In this document: piece by piece, positions 19,101 to 28,198 of the stretch | How positions within the stretch are numbered: position 1 is the first letter of the stretch | How the letters are laid out: the number at the start of each line of letters is the position of its first letter | Origin: Verrucomicrobiota bacterium | GTDB lineage: Bacteria; Verrucomicrobiota; Verrucomicrobiia; Opitutales; Opitutaceae | Direction: 5' to 3' | NCBI GenBank assembly: GCA_025352985.1 | Contig: JANXRL010000090.1 | Coordinates: forward strand, 1-35,372 | Length of the DNA stretch: 35,372 bases | Translations under genes and position numbers: made by a program | The notes under the pieces: generated by a model | The model's database searches: none | Told to the model about the DNA's origin: nothing | Seen by the model: the letters and a program-made list of their open reading frames with translations, nothing else

Positions 19101-20528
19101 ATGAAAATCTACTTCATGGGCATTTGTGGGACGGCTATGGGTAATGCGGCGCTGCTGGCGCGCGCGGCCGGGCATGAGGTGCTGGGGGCCGATACGGGTG
19201 TTTATCCGCCGATGAGCACGGTTTTGGCCGACGCGGGCATCACTTTGCACGAGGGTTATGATCCGGTGCGGCTCGCGAAGCTGGCACCCGATCTGGTTGT
19301 CATCGGCAATTCCATGTCGCGCGGGAATCCCGAGGTGGAGTGGCTCCTGGATGAGCGCACGCTTCCGTTCACGTCGTTGCCGGCGCTCCTGCACGAAACG
19401 ATTCTCAAGGCGCGCAAGAATATCGTAGTCGCAGGCACGCATGGTAAAACCACGACGACTTCGCTCACGGCATTTCTACTGCGCGAGAACGGGCGCGATC
19501 CGGGGTTTCTCATCGGCGGTGTGCCGATTGATCCGCCGATGGGCAATCACCTCGGCACGGCGAGCGATTCGTTTGTGATCGAAGGAGACGAATACGACAG
19601 CGCGTTTTTCGATAAGCGCTCGAAGTTCATCCACTACGCGCCGCACATCGCAGTGTTGAACAATCTGGAGTTTGACCATGCGGATATCTTCCGTGATCTG
19701 GCCGATGTGCAGCGGACGTTTTCCCACCTGACGCGCATCGTGCCGCACAACGGCGTCGTGGTGATGAACGGCGACGACGAGAACCTGAAGGCGCTCGGCC
19801 CGCTGCCGTGGACACGCGTGGTGCGCGTCGGAACGGGTGAGGCCAACGATGTGCGCATCGTGGATTTTTCGGAGAGGCCGGACGGCGTGAGCTTTAAGCT
19901 GCTCTGGCGGGGAACGGTCTGGCACGAGGTGAAGTGGACGACCCCGGGGCTCTACAACGCTCGCAACGCGGCGATGGCGGCGACGGCGGCGGGGCTTTCG
20001 CTCGACGCTACGAATCCCACGGTGCTGAAGCTGGAGGCGTTGGCGCGTTTTCGCGGCGTGAAACGACGGCAGGAGGTTTTAGTGAACACACCCGCTCTGA
20101 CTGTGATCGAGGATTTCGGGCATCATCCGACGGCGCTGGCGGAAACGCTCCGGTCATTCCGCAACCGGTTTCCGGGCGCGACGCTGACGGCGGTCTTCGA
20201 GCCGCGCAGCAATACCGCACGCACGAACACGCTGCAGGCGGGGTTCATGACGGCTCTGGCGCTGGCAGACGAAGTTTACCTCGGGGCGGTGAATCGTGCG
20301 GGCACGCTCAAGGCGGAGGAGCGGTTCGACACAGAAGCGGTGATTACCCATGTGCAGGCGGCGGGTGGAAAGGGCATGAGTGCGGCGACGAATGCGGATC
20401 TGCTGGTGAAACTTACCTCTGCGACGCTGCCGGCGGGAGCGGGCGGGGCCCGCGTGGTAGTTTTCTTCTCCAACGGGAGTTTCGACGGCATCATCGCAAA
20501 GTATGTGACGGCGGCGAGGGCCGGGTGA
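19101..20528 (+). CDS. mpl: UDP-N-acetylmuramate:L-alanyl-gamma-D-glutamyl-meso-diaminopimelate ligase
   Basis: MKIYFMGICGTAMGNAALLARAAGHEVLGADTGVYPPMSTVLADAGI, GTHGKTTTTSL, EGDEYDSAFFDKRSKFIHYAPHIAVLNNLEFDHADIF, DFGHHPTA. Confidence 0.95.
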   Translation: MKIYFMGICGTAMGNAALLARAAGHEVLGADTGVYPPMSTVLADAGITLHEGYDPVRLAKLAPDLVVIGNSMSRGNPEVEWLLDERTLPFTSLPALLHETILKARKNIVVAGTHGKTTTTSLTAFLLRENGRDPGFLIGGVPIDPPMGNHLGTASDSFVIEGDEYDSAFFDKRSKFIHYAPHIAVLNNLEFDHADIFRDLADVQRTFSHLTRIVPHNGVVVMNGDDENLKALGPLPWTRVVRVGTGEANDVRIVDFSERPDGVSFKLLWRGTVWHEVKWTTPGLYNARNAAMAATAAGLSLDATNPTVLKLEALARFRGVKRRQEVLVNTPALTVIEDFGHHPTALAETLRSFRNRFPGATLTAVFEPRSNTARTNTLQAGFMTALALADEVYLGAVNRAGTLKAEERFDTEAVITHVQAAGGKGMSAATNADLLVKLTSATLPAGAGGARVVVFFSNGSFDGIIAKYVTAARAG

Positions 20529-20543
20529 GCGCCGGCGAGCGGA

Positions 20544-22510
20544 TCACGCCGGCTTGCGCATTGCGTCGAGGGCGGCGCGGAGACGGTCGATCTGAATGGG
20601 CTTCGTGAGGTAGATATCCATGCCGGCGGCGATGCATTTTTCCCTCGTGCCGATCATGGCGTTGGCGGTGATGGCAATGATGGGGATGCGGCGACCGGCC
20701 GGCTCCGAAGCGCGAATGACCCGGGCCGCCGACAAGCCGTCGAGTTCGGGCATCTCGCAGTCGAGCAGGATGACATCGTAGGCACCGTCGGTCGCCATGC
20801 GGACGGCCTCGTGGCCGTTGCCGGCGATGTCTATCCGGTAACCGAGTTTTTTCAGCATGAACTCGGCGAGTTTTTGGTTGGTGGCATTGTCCTCGGCCAG
20901 CAGGACGTGTCCGCGGCTGCCGTCGGCGAGTCGGGCCGAGATGATGGCGACGGGCGTGGACGGAGGAGCGGTTAACTTGCCAAGTCTGGCGGGGATTTCC
21001 ACGGTGAAGGTCGAACCCTTTCCAGTAGTGCTGACGACACTAATCTTGCCGCTCATCAAGCGTGTAAGCTCCTGCGAGATGACGAGCCCCAGCCCAGTGC
21101 CGCCGTAGCGGCGGGTGGTGGAGGCATCCACCTGTGAAAACTTCCTGAACAATCGGTCTAGTTTTTCGGGAGGAATTCCGATGCCGGTGTCGCGCACGGC
21201 GCAGCGAAGCAGACCGTGGGAGGGAGCGTCAGGCATGGGCGTCCAGGTCACGTTGAGCACGACTTCGCCGTGCGAGGTGAATTTAAGGGCGTTGCCGATC
21301 AGGTTGAGCATAATCTGGCGGACGCGGAGGGGATCTCCGATGAGGACGAGACCCGGCGAGTGGTTCTAGATGCGGAATGCCAGTTTTTTGTCACGGGCGC
21401 CGGGCATGAGCAGCACGTGGAGGTTCTCCAGAGCCTCGTCGAACGAGTAGGGGATATGCTCCAGCACCACGTGGCCGGACTCGATCTTGGAGAGATCGAG
21501 GATGTCGTTGATGAGAACGAGGAGGGAGTCGGCCGACTTGGACAGGGTGAGGACGAAATCGCGTTGCTCGGCGTTGAGGGGGGGTGTCGAGCAGGAGGCT
21601 GGCGAAACCGATGATGCCGTTCATCGGGGTGCGGATTTCATGGCTCATCGAGGCGAGGAAATCGCTCTTGGCCCGGTTGGCGCGGTCGGCTTCTTCCTTG
21701 GCAGCGGTGAGGGCGAGCTCGGTGCGTTTGCGCTCTTCGATCTCGGCGCCCATGAGAATATTGAGCGAGCCGCTGGAGATGAGGACGAGAATGAGGATGT
21801 AGGCGATGACAAGGCTGGTGACGCGGGCCGTAAGAATGGAGGCGACCCAAGCGCCCGCAGGGAAGTCTACGCCGAGCACGGCTTCGACGTTGCCCTGGTT
21901 GTCGAACATAGGCTGGTCAAAGCTGACCCAGGTGCCCCATTCGTCGGTGATGATTTCCTGATCAAAGGACCGGCTGGCCGGCGAGGGCCTTGAGAGTGTT
22001 TTCGGTGGGGGTGCCGTAGGGCTCGCCGATGGCGGTGCGCTGTTCGCGTTCGCCCTCGTATTTGCCGTCGTGGTTGTAGTCGGTTTCTGAGTCGGCGATG
22101 AACACGATTTTTCCGTCGGGCAGGCGGCGATAGGTGTAGATGTCGGCGACGTCGGGATTGAATTTTAGCCAGGCTTTTTCGCGTTCGATGATAGCGAGGT
22201 AAGCGGGGTCGTCGGGAGGGGTTTCCGGGGTGATCTTGGAGTGACCCATCGTCTCAAGCTCGGAAGCGAAAGTGGGGGCGAGGCCGGAGACCAGCTGGCG
22301 GATTTGTTCGCGCTCGTTCTTTTCCGAATACGCGGCGAACACCAAACCGCCGGCGACGAGCAGGACTATTAGCGTCAACAGCGAGGTGGGGAATTTCCCG
22401 CGACTATTTTTACGACGGATAAAGCGCCGGCTGACCCACAGGGTGAGCAGCGTGAGAACCCCAAAAATCGCCGTATCGATGTGGTAGTTGAGGAAAAAGA
22501 TGGCGATCAT
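20544..22510 (-). pseudogene. Disrupted membrane hybrid sensor histidine kinase (TM sensor - HisKA - HATPase - REC)
   Basis: Consecutive fragments: 22510-21962 (TM/sensor), ~21960-21580 ([30 protein letters not shown]), 21311-20544 (NLIGNALKFTSHGE, DTGIGIPPEKLDRLF, GGTGLGLVIS, REC domain VLLAEDNATNQK...ILLDCEMPELDG...TKPI). Broken by a frameshift near 21964-21970, a frameshift at the G7 tract 21578-21584 and an in-frame TAG at 21366-21368. Confidence 0.85.
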
Positions 22511-22588
22511 CGGACTTAGCTCAAGCGGAAGAACTCAATCCGCGATGTGACTTAAATACAACCTTTGGCTGCCGGCATCACTTTCGGA

Positions 22589-23155
22589 TCAAACACTCGA
22601 TGGCGGTGGCAGAGGTAAAAGCGAAGCCAGTCTTAGGGCATAAGCGCGATCATCCAAAACTGGGTCGGAGTGGCCTGCGTTGAAATCACACGGGAGTTCA
22701 ATCCATGATTTGCAGCCGCCCATTTCCGGTGTGAGCGAGAGGGTGAGCGGTGCGCGCAAGCGGTGAACGCGGACGACGAGCACGTGGAGTCCGGATGGCT
22801 GATCCCACTCGAATTTTTCACGGACGGCTGCTTCGGTCCAGAAGTGATGCGCATCGAGGGAGGCGACGTCTTCCCACCGAGTCAGGAAAGCAGTGTGGGT
22901 GATGTCGGCGAAATAACGCAGGGTGATCGCAGCGGGCGCGCCGGCATCGATGACGGGTGAAAACCACTTCGGCGCGGAGGGTTTTATCTTTTCACTCTGG
23001 GCGTGGAATTGGCTGGGGAACAGCCAGAAGCGATTCGCCTCAACCTGAAAACTGGCGCGGCCCTCGGCGATGCCGCCCTTGCGCAGGATGATGGTTTGCT
23101 CGCCGGAACCGAGCGCCTCGATGATGACCAGCCATTCTTTGAAGGCGGGGGACAT
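22589..23155 (-). CDS. DUF1802-like protein
   Basis: 188 aa; MSPAFKEWLVIIEALGSGEQTIILRKGGIAEGRASFQVEANRFWLFPSQFHAQSEKIKP resembles DUF1802. Confidence 0.72.
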   Translation of the reverse strand: MSPAFKEWLVIIEALGSGEQTIILRKGGIAEGRASFQVEANRFWLFPSQFHAQSEKIKPSAPKWFSPVIDAGAPAAITLRYFADITHTAFLTRWEDVASLDAHHFWTEAAVREKFEWDQPSGLHVLVVRVHRLRAPLTLSLTPEMGGCKSWIELPCDFNAGHSDPVLDDRAYALRLASLLPLPPPSSV

Positions 23156-23167
23156 GGGCGGAGGGAA

Positions 23168-23295
23168 GTAGTGGGTAGCGAGTCGCCCCGACGAGTCGGG
23201 GTAAACTGGGTAGCGAGTAGGCAGAAGTATGAGCGGGTGGGGTCCAGGTGGTTCGGATGCTCGCTACTCGCTACCTACTCATCGATACTTCTCCA
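23168..23295. repeat. Compound inverted repeat with GGTAGCGAGTAG modules and a CCCCGACGAGTCGGGG hairpin
   Basis: gtgGGTAGCGAGT-cgCCCCGACGAGTCGGGGt-aaactGGGTAGCGAGTAGgcAGAAGTAT ... gCTCGCTACTCGCTACCTACTCatcgATACTTCT: the right arm is the reverse complement of the left modules. Confidence 0.75.
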
Positions 23296-23298
23296 GAA

Positions 23299-24711
23299 TC
23301 ACTGCGCCTGTTTGGCGACCTTGTATTCCTTGGGCTCGACGCCTTCGGGGAGGGCGAGCAAGTCGTAATCGTGGTGGCCGGTGATGGTCACGTCGATGAA
23401 CTCTCCTACGGGCAGTTCGCGGGGAATGTAAACGCGTCCGTCGATGTCGGGGGCGTCCGCTTCGCCTCGAGCGACGCCGGGTTCCTCGACGAGGACGCGG
23501 AGTGTCTTGCCGACGAAGGTGGCGCTGACCGCACCGGAAACCTCCTGCTGAAGAGCCATGGTCTTGTGCCAGCGGGCTTCCTTGATTTTGGCGGGAATTT
23601 GGTCGGGCATCTTGGCGCCGCGGGTGCCGTCTTCTTGCGAATAGCGGAAGACACCGAGACGCTCGAACTTGGTCTCGCGGATGAACTGGCAGAGTTCTTC
23701 GACGTCGGCGTCGGTTTCACCGGGAAAGCCGACGATGAAGGTGGTGCGGACGGCGATGCCGGGGATGCCGGCGCGGATGCGTTTGATGAGGTCGCGGATG
23801 TAATCACCGCTGGTCTCGCGCTGCATCAGGCCGAGCATGCGGTCGCTGATGTGCTGGAGGGGAATGTCGATGTAGCGTGCGACCTTCGGGCATTCGGCGA
23901 TGGTCTTGATAAGTTCGTCGGACCAGTGGGCGGGATGCGTGTAGAGAAGACGGATCCAGAAGTCGCCCTCGATGGCATTGAGCTGGCGGAGGAGGGTGGT
24001 GAGGGCGGTGCCGCGCGAGGAGTCGACGGGCGTGCGCGGGTTGGGGCGCTGCTCCCAGGTGTCCATGCCGAAGTAGGTCGTGTCCTGGGAAATCAGGTTG
24101 ATCTCCTTCACGCCCTCGGCGACGAGACGGCGGGCTTCGGCGACAACGCTCTCGACGCTGCGGGAGCGGTGGCGCCCGCGGATCTGAGGGATGATGCAGA
24201 AGGTGCACGGGTGGTTGCAGCCCTCGGCGATCTTGAGGTAGGCGAAATGTTTTGGCGTGAGGCGGAAACGGGGCGTGTCGTAGTCGGGAATCCAGGTGGA
24301 CTTGCCCTCGATGAACGAGACGGGGGCGTCGTTCTTGCCGCGTTCCTTGGCGTAGATTTCCTCGATGATGGGAACGATCTTGGTGATCTGGTCGAGTCCG
24401 ATGAAGGCGTCCACTTCGGGGAGGGAGCCGGGGAGGTCCTTCGAGAAACGTTGGGACATACAGCCGGCGACGATGAGCTTCTGGTTCTTGTTCCGCTTCC
24501 GCATGCCGCGGTTCTTGTTCACCTCAAGAATGTGGCCGATGGATTCCTCCTTGGAGGAGTCAATGAACGAGCACGTGTTGACGATGACGACGTCAGCCTT
24601 CTCGGCGTCGGGGATTACGCTCATGCCGGCCTGATGGAGGTGGCCGATCATCATCTCGCTATCGACGAGGTTCTTGGCGCAACCGAGGGAAATGAGACTG
24701 ACTTTGAGCAT
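23299..24711 (-). CDS. rimO: Ribosomal protein S12 methylthiotransferase RimO
   Basis: MLKVSLISLGCAKNLVDSEMMIGHL, EGCNHPCTFCIIPQIRGRHRSRS, TFIVGFPGETDADVEEL, C-terminal TRAM-like region. Confidence 0.96.
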   Translation of the reverse strand: MLKVSLISLGCAKNLVDSEMMIGHLHQAGMSVIPDAEKADVVIVNTCSFIDSSKEESIGHILEVNKNRGMRKRNKNQKLIVAGCMSQRFSKDLPGSLPEVDAFIGLDQITKIVPIIEEIYAKERGKNDAPVSFIEGKSTWIPDYDTPRFRLTPKHFAYLKIAEGCNHPCTFCIIPQIRGRHRSRSVESVVAEARRLVAEGVKEINLISQDTTYFGMDTWEQRPNPRTPVDSSRGTALTTLLRQLNAIEGDFWIRLLYTHPAHWSDELIKTIAECPKVARYIDIPLQHISDRMLGLMQRETSGDYIRDLIKRIRAGIPGIAVRTTFIVGFPGETDADVEELCQFIRETKFERLGVFRYSQEDGTRGAKMPDQIPAKIKEARWHKTMALQQEVSGAVSATFVGKTLRVLVEEPGVARGEADAPDIDGRVYIPRELPVGEFIDVTITGHHDYDLLALPEGVEPKEYKVAKQAQ

Positions 24712-24763
24712 GGCGAGGCGGCGTGGGCGGACGGGACTTGAGCAGGAGCGGACGAAAAATGGA

Positions 24764-24791
24764 AAAACCGCGGCTGGAGGGCCGCGGTTTT
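24764..24791. terminator. Bidirectional-looking rho-independent terminator
   Basis: AAAACCGCGGC tggagg GCCGCGGTTTT perfect 11-bp stem, between the 38-aa ORF and rimO. Confidence 0.8.
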
Positions 24792-24816
24792 AAAAGGAGA
24801 TCAAATAACGGTCAGG

Positions 24817-24933
24817 TTACTTCTTCGCCTTGGGGGCGGCTTTTTTGGCGGCCACGGCGGCGGCGGCCTTGCGGCGTTTGTGGTAGGCGATGCGACGCTT
24901 CTTCTTGATGTGCTTGTTGGATTGTTGGCCCAT
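24817..24933 (-). CDS. Very small highly basic protein (38 aa)
   Basis: ATG at 24933, stop at 24817-24819: MGQQSNKHIKKKRRIAYHKRRKAAAAVAAKKAAPKAKK. It has its own strong terminator downstream. The ORF-track version (24817..25056) carries a spurious N-terminal extension. Confidence 0.75.
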   Translation of the reverse strand: MGQQSNKHIKKKRRIAYHKRRKAAAAVAAKKAAPKAKK

Positions 24934-25023
24934 AGGTTTTGTAAAGTTAGTCGGTGAGAGTGCAGGAAGGGATTGGGGCGAGTCAAGCGCGGCGGTCAGG
25001 TTGTTCGTGAATGGTTTTGCACC

Positions 25024-25731
25024 ATGGCGATCGCTCCCGCAAATCCATTCATTCAATCACTCATGACCCAGGAAAACATCCTCTCTTTCACGCCTGAACC
25101 GTTTCCGTCCATGCCTTCCGCAGTGAAGGAAATCTTTGCGCCGGAGGTCGTGGCGAGGCTGGAGACTTATGGGCGACAACTGGCCACCGAGGGCGTGATG
25201 CGGGGATTAATCGGGCCGCGCGAGGTGCCGCGGCTGTGGGACCGGCATCTGCTGAACTGCGCGGCGATGGCGGAGTTGATCCAGCCCGGTGAGCGCGTGG
25301 CGGACATCGGCACAGGCGCGGGGTTGCCGGGGCTGGTGCTGGCGCTGGTGCGGACAGACATCCAGGTGATTCTGGTCGAGCCGTTGCAGCGGCGGTGTGA
25401 TTTTTTGCAGGAGATGATCCTGCGGTTTAGATTCGGCGCGCGCGTGACGGTGCGGCGCGGGAAGTCGAATGTGATCAAGCCGTGCGAGGCTGACGTGGTG
25501 ACGTCGCGGGCGGTGGCGACGCTGGACAAGCTCGCGGGCTGGAGTCTGCCGCACGCGAAGATCGGCGGGCGGTTGCTGGCGATGAAGGGTGACCGCGCGG
25601 TCGAGGAGTTGGCGGCGGCGGGGGAGGCGTTGAAGCCGTTTGGCGCGGATGTCGGTGCGACGGTGCTGACGTGCGGCCAAGGCTGGCTGGAGACGTCGGT
25701 GCAGGTTGTGTGCGCCGTGCGGCGAAAGTGA
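25024..25731 (+). CDS. rsmG: 16S rRNA (guanine(527)-N(7))-methyltransferase RsmG
   Basis: GPREVPRLWDRHLLNCAAMAELIQPGERVADIGTGAGLPGLVLALVRTDIQVILVEPLQRRCDFLQEM...VVTSRAVATLDKLAGWSLP. Start may be 25024 or 25063. Confidence 0.94.
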   Translation: MAIAPANPFIQSLMTQENILSFTPEPFPSMPSAVKEIFAPEVVARLETYGRQLATEGVMRGLIGPREVPRLWDRHLLNCAAMAELIQPGERVADIGTGAGLPGLVLALVRTDIQVILVEPLQRRCDFLQEMILRFRFGARVTVRRGKSNVIKPCEADVVTSRAVATLDKLAGWSLPHAKIGGRLLAMKGDRAVEELAAAGEALKPFGADVGATVLTCGQGWLETSVQVVCAVRRK

Positions 25732-25858
25732 AAGACGGACTTCCGCGGCTCGGAGTTTTTTAGCACTAATAGAATCGCCCAATAGGGGGATTCGGTTAAA
25801 TCGTTTAAGGCCAATGGCCTCCACGATTATGCAGAGGGGTGGTTGATGCCGCCGAGGT

Positions 25859-26839
25859 TCAAACCTGCTCTGCGGCGGTGATGCGACCGCGATCGTCACG
25901 GGTCCAGCGGTAGAGGGGATAACTGGAGTCTTTTTTCAAGATATTGAAGAGGTCGGTATCGGCGCGTTTTTGGAGTTCTAGCGAGGAGACTCCGGCAGCT
26001 TCGCATGAGAGGATGCGGGCGAAGCCTTTGAAATGTTCGGCGCGGCCGACGATACGGGAGACGTTGTCGGGCAGCGGCGTGGAGGCGGGCTTTTTTTCGA
26101 GGACCAGATAGGCGTAGGCCTGACTGCGCAGATCGACGCCGGCGCGGTGGCCGAAGCGGACCCAGTCGGAATCGTTTTGCACGCCGGGCGGAGGGGCGGC
26201 GAAGAAGTGGCACCAGTGGCGCTCGTTGCCGGCGGCGAGGAGTCCGCAGGCGCCTTGGTGCGGACAGGGGGCGACGATGGTAAAGGAGGAAGTGAGTGTC
26301 TCGCGGATGGTGATGAGCTGGCGGCTCACGGCATGGTTGCCTGGTTCGACCCAGAGGACGGCTTCGGCGCGGGCGACGAGGCCGAGAAGTTGGGCGAGGG
26401 CTTCGGGTGGGAGTTCGTTGAGCACGTGGCTGACCACGAGCAGACCGACGGGCTGGCCGGTGTCTGCGAACGGTGCGACGGCTAGGGTGGCGAACTCGGT
26501 GTGGGCGCGTTCGGCGGCAAACTCACGGGCGAGCGGCGAGTGATCCCAGACGTGGAGAGAGTCGAACTTATCCGCGCCGAAGAAGGAAAGGACGCGGCGG
26601 CCGGCGACGCCACTGCCGCAGCCCCAGTCGAGAATCGAGCGGGTGCGCGGACGCCAGTGGCGACGGATGAGTTCGTGTAGGACGGCGTCCCATTTCCAGC
26701 CGATGCGTTCGGCGTAGGTGGCGTCGTAGTGGGCGAGGTCGGCGTGCGACTGCCAGTAAGGGCCGATGGCGGTGGCGCCGCCCAGAAAACCGGCGCGGAG
26801 GCGGTCAAGAATGGCCCAGTCGAGTGTTTCGCAGTTCAT
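25859..26839 (-). CDS. Rsm22-like small-subunit rRNA methyltransferase family protein
   Basis: SILDWGCGSGVAGRRVLSFFGA, VVSHVLNELPPE, LWVEPGNHAVSRQLITIRETL, CPHQGACGLLAAGNERHWCHFF (Cys-rich Rsm22 signature). Confidence 0.82.
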   Translation of the reverse strand: MNCETLDWAILDRLRAGFLGGATAIGPYWQSHADLAHYDATYAERIGWKWDAVLHELIRRHWRPRTRSILDWGCGSGVAGRRVLSFFGADKFDSLHVWDHSPLAREFAAERAHTEFATLAVAPFADTGQPVGLLVVSHVLNELPPEALAQLLGLVARAEAVLWVEPGNHAVSRQLITIRETLTSSFTIVAPCPHQGACGLLAAGNERHWCHFFAAPPPGVQNDSDWVRFGHRAGVDLRSQAYAYLVLEKKPASTPLPDNVSRIVGRAEHFKGFARILSCEAAGVSSLELQKRADTDLFNILKKDSSYPLYRWTRDDRGRITAAEQV

Positions 26840-26850
26840 CGCAGAAGCTA

Positions 26851-26918
26851 TTTGTCACTTAATAAGTGACAAATGTGAAGTGTGGAGGACTTAGAATTGT
26901 CACTTATTAAGTGACAAA
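26851..26918. repeat. Pair of mirrored palindromes, GTCACTTA-n-TAAGTGAC
   Basis: 26851-26873 TTTGTCACTTAATAAGTGACAAA and 26897-26918 TTGTCACTTATTAAGTGACAAA. Each is a palindrome, and the second equals the reverse complement of the first apart from one flanking base. Confidence 0.9.
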
Positions 26919-26936
26919 AGGTGGGGAGTCTTTGGG

Positions 26937-28166
26937 TCATGCCAAAACGAAGCCGAGGTGGGCGGCGAGGGCTTGGTGGCGGATGCCGTAGAAGGCGGCG
27001 AAGGCGCGGATGCGACCGGCTAGCGGCGAGTTGACGTCGCGGGTGCCGCTCGGTGACGGCGTGGTCTTGATCGCGGCGAGCATGAGGTTTTTCGCGGTAT
27101 GCTCGGTGGAGATGAACTCGAAGACTTTGGTGCGGTAGCCGGCCCACTCCAGGAGCATGGCGCGGAGGGCGTCGGTCACGAACTCGGCCTGGCGTTCCTG
27201 GAAAATCCCATGGCGCAGGGCATCGGCGAGGATGGCGGGCGCGGTGAGTTGCGGGCGGAGTTCCTTCTGGCAACAGGGGGAAACCACGAGGAGGCGCGCG
27301 CCGGCGGCGAGGCCTTTGGCGAGGGCGTCGTCGGTGGCGGTGTCGCAGGCGTGGAGGGCGACGAGGACGTCGGCGCGGTCGAGGGGCGTGGAGGCGATGT
27401 CGCCGGCGGCGAAATGGAGGTTGGCGAGGCCGTTGTCGCGGGCGTGGCGGTTGCAGAGTTCGACGAGCTCGGGGCGGAACTCGATGCCGGTGACTTCGGC
27501 GCGCGCGCGGAGGTGGGCGGCGAGGGCGAAGGTGAGGTAGCCTTTGCCGCAGCCCATGTCGGAGATGCGGAGGGGGCGGAAGTCCGGCGGCGTGAACGGA
27601 GAGCCGGTGTCGGTATCCGGGGGAAGGAGGGTGGCTTCGACGAGGAGGTGGGCGAGGAGTTCGGTGAACTTTTGGATTTGGCGGAACTTGGCGGCCATGC
27701 CTTCGCGGGGCTGGCCGCGGTCGTTGGTCACGCCGAGGGCGCGGAGCCAGGGGGCGTCGGCGGGGACGAGGTGTTCCTTGGCGCGGTCGTGGTGTTCTAC
27801 GGCAGGGGAGGGAGCGCTGGCGGCCAGCTTCACGTGGAGACGGGCGGTGCCGTCGGAGCGGCTTTCGAGCTGAGCGGTCTGGACGGGCGTGAAGAGGTGG
27901 GCGTCGAGGAAGTCGCGGCCGATGAGGGATTCGAGTGTCACGAGTGCGTCGGCAGGCGGGTGGTTTTTGACGATGTCGCGGGTGGCATGGCGCCAGGTGA
28001 AGGAGAGGTGCGGACCGGCCTTGAGGGTGACGGGACGGACGAAAAGGTTTTGTAGGGTGGCGTCGGTGCCGCGGTGTTTGCCGAGGGTGAGTTTGACGAG
28101 CGTGCCGTCGTGGACGGAGGTGCGGAGAAGGGTGTGGAATTTTTCCACTGAATCTGAGGAGGACAT
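26937..28166 (-). CDS. SAM-dependent methyltransferase with large N-terminal domain (Methyltransf_32/RRNAD1-like)
   Basis: RISDMGCGKGYLTFALAAHLRARAEVTGIEFRPELVELCNRHARDNGLANLHFAAGDI...DVLVALHACDTATDDALAKGLAAGARLLVVSPCCQKELR. Confidence 0.85.
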   Translation of the reverse strand: MSSSDSVEKFHTLLRTSVHDGTLVKLTLGKHRGTDATLQNLFVRPVTLKAGPHLSFTWRHATRDIVKNHPPADALVTLESLIGRDFLDAHLFTPVQTAQLESRSDGTARLHVKLAASAPSPAVEHHDRAKEHLVPADAPWLRALGVTNDRGQPREGMAAKFRQIQKFTELLAHLLVEATLLPPDTDTGSPFTPPDFRPLRISDMGCGKGYLTFALAAHLRARAEVTGIEFRPELVELCNRHARDNGLANLHFAAGDIASTPLDRADVLVALHACDTATDDALAKGLAAGARLLVVSPCCQKELRPQLTAPAILADALRHGIFQERQAEFVTDALRAMLLEWAGYRTKVFEFISTEHTAKNLMLAAIKTTPSPSGTRDVNSPLAGRIRAFAAFYGIRHQALAAHLGFVLA

Positions 28167-28198
28167 GATCGCGGAGGCGCGGAAGGAGAGAAACGGAT

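Noticed and set aside
23248-24741. 497-aa plus-strand ORF opposite rimO
   Set aside because: Antisense to clear rimO, with shadow-ORF composition.
26848-27273. 141-aa minus-strand ORF ending CHLISDNSKSSTLHICHLLSDK
   Set aside because: Mostly an alternate frame of the methyltransferase gene. Its end only shows the palindrome pair in translation, so it is not taken as a real protein.
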